In this document: piece after piece, positions 1-9,197 of the stretch
How positions within the stretch are numbered: the stretch's first letter is position 1
How the letters are laid out: each line of letters begins with the position of its first letter
Source: SZUA-547 sp963669315
Lineage (GTDB): Bacteria; Pseudomonadota; Alphaproteobacteria; Rhodobacterales; Rhodobacteraceae
Direction: 5' to 3'
NCBI GenBank assembly: GCA_963669315.1
Contig: OY770021.1
Coordinates: 1,240,001 to 1,304,000 of the forward strand
DNA: 64,000 nucleotides
Program-made: the position numbers and the translations under genes
The notes under the pieces: generated by a model
Databases searched by the model: none
Seen by the model: only the letters and a program-made list of their open reading frames with translations
Told to the model about the DNA's origin: nothing

Positions 1-375
1 CTGTGCGCCCATCAGGAACACGAGGATGTAGAGCAACTGGATGGATTGCAGGTGATAGGCGATCGCGGCGAGACCCATCAGCGCGATCTCCAGTCCCTTC
101 ACCCAGCGCATGATCCGCGCCTTGTCGAAACGGTCGGCCAGTTGCCCGGCCGTGGGCGAGAACAGAGCGAAGGGCAAGATGAACAGCCCGGCGGCGGCGA
201 GATTGTGCAGATCGGCGTTCAGCCCCAGCCGGTCCGCCAGTCGGAAGGTCAACAGCGCCACGAAAGCGTTCTTGAACACCTGATCATTGAAGGCGCCCAG
301 AAACATCACCCAGAACAGCGGCCAGAAACGCCGCGCCCGCAGCAATTGGAACATGCGGGTCGGGTTCTGGGTCAC
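1..375 (-). CDS. MFS transporter, N-terminal part (cut by window edge)
   Basis: Only the first 125 codons are inside the window, on the minus strand. The translation is rich in hydrophobic helices and carries an early FNDQVFKNA stretch, followed by a GQLADRFDKARIMRW loop typical of the cytoplasmic loop between helices 2 and 3 of major facilitator proteins. The FND-FKNA motif is characteristic of the LplT-like lysophospholipid transporter branch and its acyltransferase fusions. The cut makes it impossible to say whether an acyltransferase domain follows. The GTG start at 375 overlaps the ribF stop in a GTGA, implying translational coupling to ribF. An in-frame ATG at 354 is the alternative start. 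Family is fairly certain, substrate is inferred. Confidence 0.75.
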   Translation of the reverse strand, partial: MTQNPTRMFQLLRARRFWPLFWVMFLGAFNDQVFKNAFVALLTFRLADRLGLNADLHNLAAAGLFILPFALFSPTAGQLADRFDKARIMRWVKGLEIALMGLAAIAYHLQSIQLLYILVFLMGAQ

Positions 376-1313
376 CCCGCGCTCGCGGCGTCCAGCGCGC
401 CTCGCGCGGCGGCGGCGTCCGCATCCATCTGCGTCTTCAGCGCCTCAAGATCCTCGAAACGGCGCTCCGGGCGCAGGCGCTTGACCAGCCCGACGGAGAT
501 TTCCTGATCGTAGATATCGCCGGAGAAATCGAAGAGATGCACCTCGAAATTCGGAGCGTTCTCACCAAAAGTCGGGCGCACGCCGATGCTGGCGACGCCG
601 CGATAGGCGCCGGTATGGGGCCCGGTCAGGACATCGACGAAGACCGCGTAAACGCCGAAAGCCGGGTGGACCGTGCCGCCCAGGGCGAGATTGGCGGTGG
701 GGTAGCCAAGTTCGCGCCCGCGCTTGTCCCCCGATTGCACCCGCCCGTCGATCCGGTGCCAATGGCCAAGCATTTCGGCGGCGTCTTGCGGCCGCCCTTC
801 ATGCAGGGCGGCGCGAATCGCAGTGGACGAGATCGGTTTTCCAGCGCCCACCAGCGGCGCGCCCTCGGCGGTAAAGCCCAACCTCGCGCCGAGTTCCTGC
901 AACGCCGGAACGTCGCCCGCCCGCCCCTTGCCGAAGCGGAAATCCGCGCCGACCGAGACATGCCGCACGCCGTAGGCGTCTGCGAGCACGCCAGACGCGA
1001 ACGCCTCGGCGGTCATGGAAGATAGTTCCTTGTTGAACTCAAGGATATAGAGCCGCTCGACCCCGAGCTTCTCCAACCGGTGAATTTTGGCGTCGACCGA
1101 CATCAGCCGAAAGGGCTCGTCGGCGCGGCCAAAAAACTCTCGCGGATGCGGCTCGAAGGTAATGACGCCCAGCGGCGCGGAGAGCTCGACGGCGCGGGTC
1201 CGCGCGCGTTCAATCACAGCACGATGGCCGAGATGCACGCCATCGAAATTGCCTAAGGCGACCGACGCGCCGCGGTCGCCTTCATCGACGCGTCTGTCTG
1301 TGATGATCCGCAT
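372..1313 (-). CDS. ribF: Bifunctional riboflavin kinase / FAD synthetase
   Basis: Makes FMN from riboflavin and then FAD from FMN in the cytoplasm. The 313-residue length is normal for RibF. The N-terminal FAD synthetase domain has the nucleotidyltransferase signature GNFDGVHLGH (about residues 22-31) and SSTAIRAAL near residue 165. The C-terminal flavokinase domain has GYPTANL near residue 205. The ATG at 1313 begins MRIITD, as in relatives. It is followed directly by the MFS gene (4-base overlap) and preceded by the MaoC gene 39 bases upstream, so the three may share a transcript. Flavin supply fits the many flavoenzymes nearby (acyl-CoA dehydrogenase, ETF, PyrD, TrxB). Confidence 0.96.
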   Translation of the reverse strand: MRIITDRRVDEGDRGASVALGNFDGVHLGHRAVIERARTRAVELSAPLGVITFEPHPREFFGRADEPFRLMSVDAKIHRLEKLGVERLYILEFNKELSSMTAEAFASGVLADAYGVRHVSVGADFRFGKGRAGDVPALQELGARLGFTAEGAPLVGAGKPISSTAIRAALHEGRPQDAAEMLGHWHRIDGRVQSGDKRGRELGYPTANLALGGTVHPAFGVYAVFVDVLTGPHTGAYRGVASIGVRPTFGENAPNFEVHLFDFSGDIYDQEISVGLVKRLRPERRFEDLEALKTQMDADAAAARGALDAASAG

Positions 1314-1352
1314 AGCGCTCCCGACGGCGGCCCGTCGAGAGCGGACCGAAAT

Positions 1353-1901
1353 TTATTGATCGGCGTCTTCGCCGCGCGACGGCGCCATAACCAGCGCCTG
1401 CCCCTTCAACACGACCGTATCGCCTACAGAGACCTGGCAATCAAGCGAGACTCGACTGCGGCGCAGGTTTACGTCCGTGACGGTGACTTTGGCGTCGATC
1501 ACGTCTCCGGGCCGCACGGGCGCCATGAAGGTCAGATCCTGCTTAAGATAGACCGTTCCCTGCCCCGGCAACTGCTGTCCGATAACGGCCGAGATCAGGC
1601 TGGCGGTCAGCATGCCGTGCACGATCCGGCCCTTGAACATGGTGCTCTTGGCGTACTCATCGTCGAAATGGACCGGGTTCATATCGCCGCTTACTTCGCC
1701 GAACAGTTCCAGATCACGCTGGGTGACCGCCTTGCTGCGCATCCGCGTCAGGCCGACATCGATATCTTCGATATAGATCGTGGTGATCTCATCTGTGAAC
1801 TCGTGGGGCACGTCATCCTGCGGCGCAAGCTCAGCGTTCAGGTTCGCCGCCTCTTGATCGTCATGCTGGGCTTCGGCCATCTGATCATTCTCTTCAAACA
1901 T
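1353..1901 (-). CDS. MaoC-family (R)-specific enoyl-CoA hydratase
   Basis: Hot-dog fold hydratase. The core from about residue 45 onward contains GDMNPVHFDDEYA, the hydratase-2 motif with the catalytic Asp and His, followed by GRIVHGMLTASLISAVIG. Close relatives convert trans-2-enoyl-CoA to (R)-3-hydroxyacyl-CoA, linking beta-oxidation to polyhydroxyalkanoate synthesis (PhaJ-like role, inferred). An acidic low-complexity N-terminal tail of about 40 residues precedes the domain. I chose the ATG at 1901 because GGAG lies nine bases upstream; an ATG at 1916 is in frame and possible. The upstream region holds a TGC-N3-GCA sequence at 1967-1975, similar in form to elements near the phasin and hbd genes, but too short to be decisive. 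Confidence 0.88.
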   Translation of the reverse strand: MFEENDQMAEAQHDDQEAANLNAELAPQDDVPHEFTDEITTIYIEDIDVGLTRMRSKAVTQRDLELFGEVSGDMNPVHFDDEYAKSTMFKGRIVHGMLTASLISAVIGQQLPGQGTVYLKQDLTFMAPVRPGDVIDAKVTVTDVNLRRSRVSLDCQVSVGDTVVLKGQALVMAPSRGEDADQ

Positions 1902-2032
1902 CGACTTGCGCTCCATTTCGAATCTCCGCCGTCAGCGGGTGTGCTTTCATTGCATATTTCGCAGGTGCAGCGCAATATCCTTGCGACAGATAATTTCAAG
2001 GGGGTATGAATTCGTGTAATTCTGTTACCCGG

Positions 2033-2896
2033 CTATGCGAGCTTATTCATCGCATACTGGGGAAAAACGGCGTTCGCCTGCAGGAAGGCGTTCAAACGAT
2101 CCGGGTCGGGGCCGCCGTCCCGCCGGCCGATTTCCGCAGCTGCGAGACCGCCGATGATGAAGACGCAGTCGAGCCCGGCGTCGCCAGCGCCTTTCACGTC
2201 TGTTTTCACCCCGTCGCCGATCGCCAGCACGCGCTCCCGCGGCACGGCGCGGCCGGCTTTTTGGTCCAGCACTTCGTAGGCGAGATCGTAGATCGGCAGG
2301 TGCGGCTTGCCGAAATAGACCGCCTCGCCGCCCGCGTCCTTATAGGCCTCGGCGATGGCGCCGGCGCAGAACAACCGTCGGTCTCCCTTATCCACCACAA
2401 TGTCGGGATTGGCGCAAAGCAGTGGAAGCCCGGCCGCGACGCCCGCCGCGATCACCTCGGCGTAATCGTCCGGCGTTTCGGTCTCATCGTCTCGCAACCC
2501 GGTGCAGACGATGGATTTGGCGTCCTCCATAGGCACACGCTCAATGTCCGACCCCTCGAAGAAGGGTTCGTCCTTGGGCGCGCCGATGTGATGCACCTTG
2601 TGGCCCCATTGGCCGCTGGCCACCGCCGCCTTCGCCGCATCGCCGGAGGAGACGATGCCGTCATAGCTGTCCGCAGGCGCGCCCAGACCATCGAGTTGTG
2701 CGCGGACGGCGGTCCAGGGCCGGGGCGCATTGGTCAGAAGAATCACGACGCCGCCGCGGGCCCGGAACCGTTGCAGCGCCGCGACCGCCTCCTGATACGG
2801 ACGCAACCCGTTGTGGTAACAGCCCCATAGGTCGCACAACACGGCGTCATAACCGCTGGTGATCGCGTCTATTGTGGGAATGATCCGGGCGGTCAT
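2033..2896 (-). CDS. HAD-superfamily class IIA hydrolase (TIGR01459 type)
   Basis: A 287-residue HAD-IIA phosphatase-like protein. Motif I reads VLCDLWGCYHNG (about residues 19-30), so the usual second Asp of DxDG is replaced by Trp. That replacement is the hallmark of the TIGR01459 subfamily and not a defect peculiar to this copy. Motif II is LLTNAPRP, motif III the Lys of FGKPHLPIY, and motif IV GDGVKTDVKGA. Substrate is unknown; relatives are annotated as sugar-phosphatase or NagD-like. It lies between the TraB-like gene and the MaoC gene on the same strand with about 100-base gaps, so it may be transcribed separately. Family assignment is secure, reaction is not. Confidence 0.9.
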   Translation of the reverse strand: MTARIIPTIDAITSGYDAVLCDLWGCYHNGLRPYQEAVAALQRFRARGGVVILLTNAPRPWTAVRAQLDGLGAPADSYDGIVSSGDAAKAAVASGQWGHKVHHIGAPKDEPFFEGSDIERVPMEDAKSIVCTGLRDDETETPDDYAEVIAAGVAAGLPLLCANPDIVVDKGDRRLFCAGAIAEAYKDAGGEAVYFGKPHLPIYDLAYEVLDQKAGRAVPRERVLAIGDGVKTDVKGAGDAGLDCVFIIGGLAAAEIGRRDGGPDPDRLNAFLQANAVFPQYAMNKLA

Positions 2897-2988
2897 GGAA
2901 GTCTCCTGACAATGGGGGCTACGCAGGTTCAGGAGGCTCGATAGGGGCCAGCGGCCCTCGGGTCAATCGGATGAAAGGCCGCTGCGGC

Positions 2989-3996
2989 TCACTCGACGCG
3001 GGTGACGGTGAAGCCTTTCCGGCGCAGAAGCTCCACCAAACCTTCCTCGCCGGGCAAATGCAGCGCGCCGACCGCCATAACGACGCCGCCCATTTCAAAC
3101 TCAGGCGCCGCGCGGTCGGCCATGGTGCGATTCCGCTCAACGACCATCACATCCATAACGGTCCGCGATATTTCATCCGGGTCCTGCATGAGGCCCAGCT
3201 GTTTGCTCTTCTCCAGATTGAACTCCCAGATGATCTGGGTCTCATCGCGCAGATAGGCCTGCAGAAGCGTCTCGTGATAATCGTCCGCCTCAGCGGCCAT
3301 GGCGAAACTGGACAGCATCACGTCCTTCATCCCGTCGCCGCTGATCGCCTCAAACACCGTCCATTGCTCCCTCGGGCTTTCCAGCCCGACGATTTTGGCG
3401 CCTGATTCGCGGCCAAGTTGCTCCACCACCTGGTCGACCAGTAGCGCGCCGGTTCTCATTCGGCTCAAGATGCATGGGGAAAAGCTGACGATGCTCAGCA
3501 CCATGGCGGGATTGAGCATCCGGACGTTCTGATACGGCAATCCGAAGGTCGCCAGCACGCCAGCGGCCATTTTCTTCTGCGGCTGGGTGAATCCATCGTC
3601 GAAAAATGGCCCCTTGCCCGCCAGAGTAAGGGTCGGGTTCGCGCGCATCTCCGCCTCGAACGCCGCCGCGTCCGCCTTCGCGATTTCAACCAGCACCGTC
3701 CTCGCCGAGGCGAGTGCGCTGCGCACGGAGGCAGGCAGATCGGTCAGCCTGGGGTCGGAGCGGTGGATGGTGCCAAACAACAACGAGGGCGGCACGCCTT
3801 CCGACTCGATGCGCCAGGCTCGCCCTTCATGGTTGGGGGCGGAGGCCGCCTTCGCCCGCAGCGCGTCGTATCTCTGCGGATCGGATCTCTGCAGTTCCGC
3901 AAGTAAATCTGTTCCACCGCAGCTGGACGCTTGCGCCTTTGCGGGGGATACGGCCAGCGCCGCGAGACAGATCAAACTCAGGAAAAGAACGCGCAT
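2989..3996 (-). CDS. TraB/GumN family protein, secreted
   Basis: A 335-residue protein beginning with a signal peptide (hydrophobic LFLSLICLAALAVS, then AKAQA before the mature part). The mature part shows LLFGTIHRSD near residue 80, VLVEIAK, and AVGALHLPGEEGLVELLRRKG-like ending motifs. GTxH and GxxHLxGxxGL are the conserved metal-site motifs of the TraB/PrgY/GumN (Tiki-like) family, some members of which are thought to be metalloproteases. Function in alphaproteobacteria is not established. It is transcribed away from groES and shares the 3997-4188 intergenic region with it. The family call is strong; any protease activity is inference. Confidence 0.88.
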   Translation of the reverse strand: MRVLFLSLICLAALAVSPAKAQASSCGGTDLLAELQRSDPQRYDALRAKAASAPNHEGRAWRIESEGVPPSLLFGTIHRSDPRLTDLPASVRSALASARTVLVEIAKADAAAFEAEMRANPTLTLAGKGPFFDDGFTQPQKKMAAGVLATFGLPYQNVRMLNPAMVLSIVSFSPCILSRMRTGALLVDQVVEQLGRESGAKIVGLESPREQWTVFEAISGDGMKDVMLSSFAMAAEADDYHETLLQAYLRDETQIIWEFNLEKSKQLGLMQDPDEISRTVMDVMVVERNRTMADRAAPEFEMGGVVMAVGALHLPGEEGLVELLRRKGFTVTRVE

Positions 3997-4052
3997 CCCG
4001 GCTCCGCAATTAAAAGTTGGGTGGCCGAGCGCGATTTCTACCGCTCGGCGGG

Positions 4053-4081
4053 TTGACTGACAACCGACATGTGTCTACATG
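4053..4081 (+). promoter_or_regulatory. sigma70-like promoter of groES-groEL
   Basis: A -35 element TTGACT (4053-4058) and a -10 element TACATG (4076-4081) are separated by 17 bases, placing the transcription start near 4088, just upstream of the CIRCE element. Matches are reasonable but not perfect. Spacing and position relative to CIRCE support the call. Confidence 0.65.
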
Positions 4082-4097
4082 CGCATTCATCCCGGTG

Positions 4098-4124
4098 TTA
4101 GCACTCAAGGACGGCGAGTGCTAA
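4098..4124. promoter_or_regulatory. CIRCE operator (HrcA site)
   Basis: A perfect inverted repeat TTAGCACTC, nine bases, GAGTGCTAA, which is exactly the CIRCE consensus bound by the repressor HrcA. It lies between the promoter and the groES start. It predicts release of groES-groEL repression on heat shock. hrcA itself is not in the window. Confidence 0.97.
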
Positions 4125-4188
4125 CAGCTGCTCCGGGGGAGGAAATCGGCCGTCCGAAGTAATTGAAACCAGAGCTAGGAGCGACTTC

Positions 4189-4503
4189 ATGGCTTTCAAG
4201 CCTCTGCACGATCGCGTGCTTGTCCGCCGCCTCGAAGGCGAAGAGAAAACCGCTGGCGGCCTTATCATCCCAGACTCCGCCAAAGAAAAGCCCTCTGAGG
4301 GCGAAATCGTTGCGACCGGCGAAGGCGCGCGCAAAGATTCGGGCGAACTGATCCCGATGGGCGTTCAGGCCGGCGACCGCGTGCTGTTCGGCAAATGGTC
4401 CGGCACCGAGGTCAAGGTCGAGGGCGAGGATCTGCTCATCATGAAAGAGAGCGACATCCTCGGCATCATCACCGATGAGGGCGTGGCGCAGGCCGCCGCC
4501 TGA
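4189..4503 (+). CDS. groES: Co-chaperonin GroES
   Basis: The 104-residue Cpn10 subunit forms the lid of the GroEL folding chamber. It begins FKPLHDRVLVRRLEGEEKT and carries the mobile-loop region GGLIIPDSAKEKPSEGE at about residues 23-40. VLFGKWSGTEVK and a DILGII ending match the family. The start has a clear ribosome site (AGGAG) nine bases upstream. It is first in the two-gene groES-groEL operon, 57 bases before groEL, under the CIRCE element. Confidence 0.98.
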   Translation: MAFKPLHDRVLVRRLEGEEKTAGGLIIPDSAKEKPSEGEIVATGEGARKDSGELIPMGVQAGDRVLFGKWSGTEVKVEGEDLLIMKESDILGIITDEGVAQAAA

Positions 4504-4560
4504 TCCGCGATCCGAACCAACCACATCTGAATTTTAATAGGACATCAGGAGCAACCACCA

Positions 4561-6213
<1,653 letters not shown>

Positions 6214-6237
6214 GCCGACTTGGCATCCAAGCTATCG

Positions 6238-6267
6238 AGGGCCGCTCCGGTTGGGGCGGCCCTTTTC
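6238..6267 (+). terminator. Rho-independent terminator of groES-groEL
   Basis: Stem AGGGCCGC (6238-6245) pairs perfectly with GCGGCCCT (6256-6263) over a 10-base loop, followed by a short T-rich run. Confidence 0.9.
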
Positions 6268-6428
6268 ATTTCGCCGAGCCTGCATCGTCCAGCGCAAGCT
6301 GGCGCATCTCCAGCGACCCAGTCGTTTCAGCGCCCATTTACTCGTCAGGCGAGTTTTGTCGTGACCGAAACCGCCAATCGGGCAATAAAGATTCTGTATT
6401 TGCGATAAAAAACGACGGGTGGGCCATC

Positions 6429-7262
6429 ATGAAAACGATACTGGCTGCATCAGATCTTTCTGCGCGTTCGGATCGCGCGATAAGGCGCGCCGCGACGCTC
6501 GCCTCGGCCCATGGCGCGCGCCTGATCGCGATTGCGGTCGTCGATGAGGATCTGCCGCGGACACTGGCTGACGCTCAAGCTGAGCTGGCGAAAGCGGAGC
6601 TCACCTCGGCGTTCGGCGAGCACGCGATCGCCGAAGGGGCGGAGTTTAACGTGGTGGTCGGCGATCCGCTGCGCGACATTCACCGGGCCGCATCTGAAGC
6701 GAACGCGGATCTGGTCGTGCTCGGCATGCACCGAGCGCGCCCGATGCTCGACCTCTTCCGCGAAACCACGATGGAACGCCTTGTGCGGGTCAGCGAAAGG
6801 CCCGTGCTGATCGTGCGCGACATGGGAACCGGGAACTACGAACGCATTCTGTCTCCCGTCGATTTCTCGCCCGCGTCCGAGGCGGCGCTTCGCGCGGCGG
6901 CGATCGTCTCGCCCGACGCGGAGCTTCAGGCCATCCACGCCTATCACATTCCTTTCCAGGGTTTTCGGGGCGGACAAGTCTCCAGCGCTGAGTCCGATGC
7001 CTTCCGAAGCGAAGCGAAGGGCGAATTGGACCACTGGCTCGCCAAGGCGGAACTGCCTGGCTCGACCCCGCAGATCGAGTTGCTCGATGGATCGGTTAAT
7101 CAGGTCCTTTTGAAACGGATCGCCGAGTTTAAGCCGGACCTGATCGCCATCGGCGCCCATGGCCGCGCATCCGTCGCTCCGGGAATGATTGGCAGCCTGA
7201 CGCGGGATCTGAAGCGCAATCCGCCTTGCGATATGCTTGTGGCCCGCCGACGAATTGGGTGA
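6429..7262 (+). CDS. Universal stress protein, tandem UspA domains
   Basis: A 277-residue protein with two Usp domains (about 1-135 and 136-277). The first begins MKTILAASDLSARSDRAI and ends VSERPVLIVRD. The second begins YERILSPVDFSPASEAAL and has GAHGRASVAPGMIGS, matching the G-x2-G-x9-G-S nucleotide-binding pattern. This suggests the second domain binds ATP while the first is degenerate. Single gene with its own terminator at 7297-7323. A second two-domain Usp lies on the opposite strand at 9198-10040. Physiological trigger is unknown. Confidence 0.93.
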   Translation: MKTILAASDLSARSDRAIRRAATLASAHGARLIAIAVVDEDLPRTLADAQAELAKAELTSAFGEHAIAEGAEFNVVVGDPLRDIHRAASEANADLVVLGMHRARPMLDLFRETTMERLVRVSERPVLIVRDMGTGNYERILSPVDFSPASEAALRAAAIVSPDAELQAIHAYHIPFQGFRGGQVSSAESDAFRSEAKGELDHWLAKAELPGSTPQIELLDGSVNQVLLKRIAEFKPDLIAIGAHGRASVAPGMIGSLTRDLKRNPPCDMLVARRRIG

Positions 7263-7296
7263 CGTTTGGGATACTGACGTCCACGACCTCAATTAG

Positions 7297-7323
7297 GGAT
7301 CGCCTCACAGGGCGGTCCTTTTT
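7297..7323 (+). terminator. Terminator after universal stress protein gene
   Basis: GGATCGCC (7297-7304) pairs with GGCGGTCC (7311-7318), with one G-T wobble and a six-base loop, followed by five T. Confidence 0.85.
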
Positions 7324-7361
7324 CCTTCTCATCCCGACAGCGTGGACATATTGCTGGTTCC

Positions 7362-7508
7362 ATGTCTCCCACCCGCCTTTTCCTCGTCACCGCGCTGGCG
7401 CTGATCGCCTTCGCCGCCAATTCGCTGCTCAACAGGGCGGCCTTGGCTCTTCTCAATTCGGAGGTACGGACCTACGGCCGAACGATTGAACACGACGATT
7501 CAAGCTAA
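7362..7508 (+). pseudogene. 5' fragment of the EamA transporter gene
   Basis: A 48-codon open frame whose first 27 or so codons duplicate the start of the intact EamA gene at 7855. Bases 7369-7441 are identical to 7862-7934. It begins MSPTRLFLVTAL where the intact gene begins MPSTRLFLVTAL. After LLNRAALA the reading leaves the family, runs LLNSEVRTYG, and stops at 7508. It therefore encodes only one membrane helix and cannot be a transporter. It sits at the likely original start position of the gene, directly after the Usp terminator. The segment between it and the intact gene carries a separate small gene. It may still be translated as a leader peptide. Confidence 0.85.
7369..7441 (+). repeat. 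73-bp direct repeat, left copy
   Basis: Identical base for base to 7862-7934, 493 bases downstream. The copy ends inside the coding sequence for the first helix of the EamA transporter. Bases just outside differ. Confidence 0.97.
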
Positions 7509-7683
7509 ACGCCTCAGTATCGTCTTTGCGATAAGCCGCAAAACTGCAGGGAGAAAGAACTGCGCTTGGCGCCCCGGCGCACTGTTTCTGATGTGGCTTT
7601 TCCCATATCATCGCCATCTCAGTGGCTGGACAGAATGGTTCGCGGCGGCAGTTTTCCGTACCCAGCCAACAGGATGGAACACG

Positions 7684-7848
7684 ATGACCGGTCGAGGTGA
7701 AGAGCACAGGGTGAAGTTTTACCTGCGCCAGGCAGTCTACGCCTTTCTGACTGTGCTCGCCTTTATTGTAAAAGAGCCGTTTTTTTATCCCGAGTTTGTG
7801 ATCATCGTCTGTGTCGGGGTCGTCGTGCTGCTCCTATTCCGGCGATAA
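7684..7848 (+). CDS. Small two-helix membrane protein in insert
   Basis: A 54-residue protein of unknown function. Residues about 15-28 (AVYAFLTVLAFIV) and 36-52 (EFVIIVCVGVVVLLLF) form two predicted membrane helices, and it ends FRR. I chose the ATG at 7684 because AGGA lies about ten bases upstream. The same frame is open back to a TTG at 7486, which would give 120 residues with no recognisable domain. It occupies the segment between the two copies of the 73-bp repeat, six bases before the intact EamA start. Codons look less GC-biased than in the neighbours (by eye), as expected for acquired DNA. No homologue is recognised. Confidence 0.55.
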   Translation: MTGRGEEHRVKFYLRQAVYAFLTVLAFIVKEPFFYPEFVIIVCVGVVVLLLFRR

Positions 7849-7854
7849 GCAAAG

Positions 7855-8718
7855 ATGCCCTCCACCCGCCTTTTCCTCGTCACCGCGCTGGCGCTGATCG
7901 CCTTCGCCGCCAATTCGCTGCTCAACAGGGCGGCGCTGGCGGGCGGGCATATCGACCCGGCGAGCTTCACGGTGATCCGCATCGTCTCGGGCGCCGTCAT
8001 GCTGGGGGCGCTGATCGCGCTGTCCGGCGCGGGCTGGCGGGCGCGGCTTGGCGAGGGGTCATTGGCCTCCGCAGCGGCACTTTTGGCCTACGCCGTCTTC
8101 TTCTCCTACGCCTATCTGACGCTGGAGGCGGGGATCGGCGCGCTGATCCTGTTCGGGGCCGTGCAGATCTGCATGATCGGCTGGTCTCTGGCGATGGGCG
8201 AACGGCCAAAGGCCATGCGCTGGAACGGAATCGCGGCGGCGGTCGGGGGCTTCGTCTGGCTGGTCTCGCCTGGCGTCTCCGCGCCTGAACCGCTCGGCGC
8301 CGCGCTGATGGCGGTCGCGGGCCTCGCCTGGGGCGTCTATTCGTTGCGCGGCAAGGGCGTCGCCGACCCGACCGCGGCGACTGCGGGCAATTTTCTGATC
8401 GCGACGCCGATGTCGCTGCCCCTGCTCTTGTTCATCGGCGACGACCCAATCGCGATGGAGGGCGTCTTGCTGGCTGTCACCTCCGGCGCCATCACCAGCG
8501 GGCTGGGATATGCGCTGTGGTACGCCGCGCTTCGCCATCTGGAAGGCACCGTCGCCTCGATCTGCCAACTGCTGGCGCCGGCGATCGCCGCCGCGGCCTC
8601 CGTCGCGCTTTTGGGCGAGCCTGCGACAGCGCGCCTGCTGCTGGCCGGTTTGTTGATCCTGGGCGGCGTGGCCGTTGCGATCCGAGGGGGCGCGCATCCG
8701 CGAGCTGAAGAGCGCTAG
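7855..8718 (+). CDS. EamA/DMT-family membrane transporter
   Basis: A 287-residue protein with about ten hydrophobic helices arranged as two EamA halves. The first helix (FLVTALALIAFAANSLLNR) and the PASFTVIRIVSGAVMLG segment are typical of drug/metabolite transporters. The second half includes SGLGYALWYAALRHLEGTVAS and LLLAGLLILGGVAVAIRGG. Substrate cannot be inferred. Its first 80 bases are duplicated upstream at 7362-7441, so its present promoter region is inserted DNA and its 5' end may come from the donor of that insertion. No obvious strong ribosome site precedes the ATG, so coupling to the small upstream gene is possible. Confidence 0.9.
   Translation: MPSTRLFLVTALALIAFAANSLLNRAALAGGHIDPASFTVIRIVSGAVMLGALIALSGAGWRARLGEGSLASAAALLAYAVFFSYAYLTLEAGIGALILFGAVQICMIGWSLAMGERPKAMRWNGIAAAVGGFVWLVSPGVSAPEPLGAALMAVAGLAWGVYSLRGKGVADPTAATAGNFLIATPMSLPLLLFIGDDPIAMEGVLLAVTSGAITSGLGYALWYAALRHLEGTVASICQLLAPAIAAAASVALLGEPATARLLLAGLLILGGVAVAIRGGAHPRAEER
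7862..7934 (+). repeat. 73-bp direct repeat, right copy
   Basis: Right copy of the repeat described at 7369-7441. This one is part of the intact EamA gene, codons 3-27. Confidence 0.97.
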
Positions 8719-8815
8719 GCGATCTGATCCTGCGCCCCATTGCCTGCGGTTGAAGATGCGCTAATGTCGTGTGAACTGGCGTGATTTACGCCGCTGGCGA
8801 CTGGGAGTGAGACGA

Positions 8816-9118
8816 ATGGCCGGAGAAGACGACAAGTTCGAAGTCTATCAGGACAAGGCTGGCGAATATCGCTGGCGGCGCACGGCGAAGAACGGCCAGC
8901 AGGTGGGCCGTTCGACCGAGGGCTACAAGAAAAAGGCCGACGCCGAAGCCAATATGAAGCGCGGCGCCAAGGACAGCGACAAGCTGGATATCTACAAGGA
9001 CAACAAGGGCGAGTATCGCTGGCGGCGCACGGCGTCCAATGGGCAGATCGTCGGCGCCTCCTCGGAAGGCTATGTGAAGAAATCGGATTGTCAGGCCAAC
9101 GCCGACCGTCTGTCGTGA
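8816..9118 (+). CDS. YegP-like protein with two DUF1508 repeats
   Basis: A 100-residue soluble protein made of two near-identical halves. KFEVYQDKAGEYRWRRTAKNG at the start is echoed by KLDIYKDNKGEYRWRRTASNG near residue 55, each followed by a GxSxEGYxKK strand. This is the YegP / HVO_2922 fold (DUF1508), whose function is unknown. The ATG at 8816 is favoured because GGGAGTGAG precedes it and translation then begins directly before the first repeat. An upstream in-frame start at 8771 would add 15 arginine-rich residues of no family character. Confidence 0.85.
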   Translation: MAGEDDKFEVYQDKAGEYRWRRTAKNGQQVGRSTEGYKKKADAEANMKRGAKDSDKLDIYKDNKGEYRWRRTASNGQIVGASSEGYVKKSDCQANADRLS

Positions 9119-9197
9119 CTCAGCCCCGGATTATGGTGGGAGGCCGCTCAGTGGAGGGGAGAGAGCGGCCTCCCAACTCCTCGCGCAACGTTCATGG

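Noticed and set aside
1950..1990. TGC-N3-GCA sequence upstream of the MaoC gene as a PhaR site
   Set aside because: The six defined bases are expected many times by chance in GC-rich DNA, and the longer 14-base element of the phasin and hbd promoters is absent.
7486..7683. N-terminal extension of the small membrane protein from a TTG at 7486
   Set aside because: No ribosome site and no recognisable similarity; the ATG at 7684 fits the predicted helices better.
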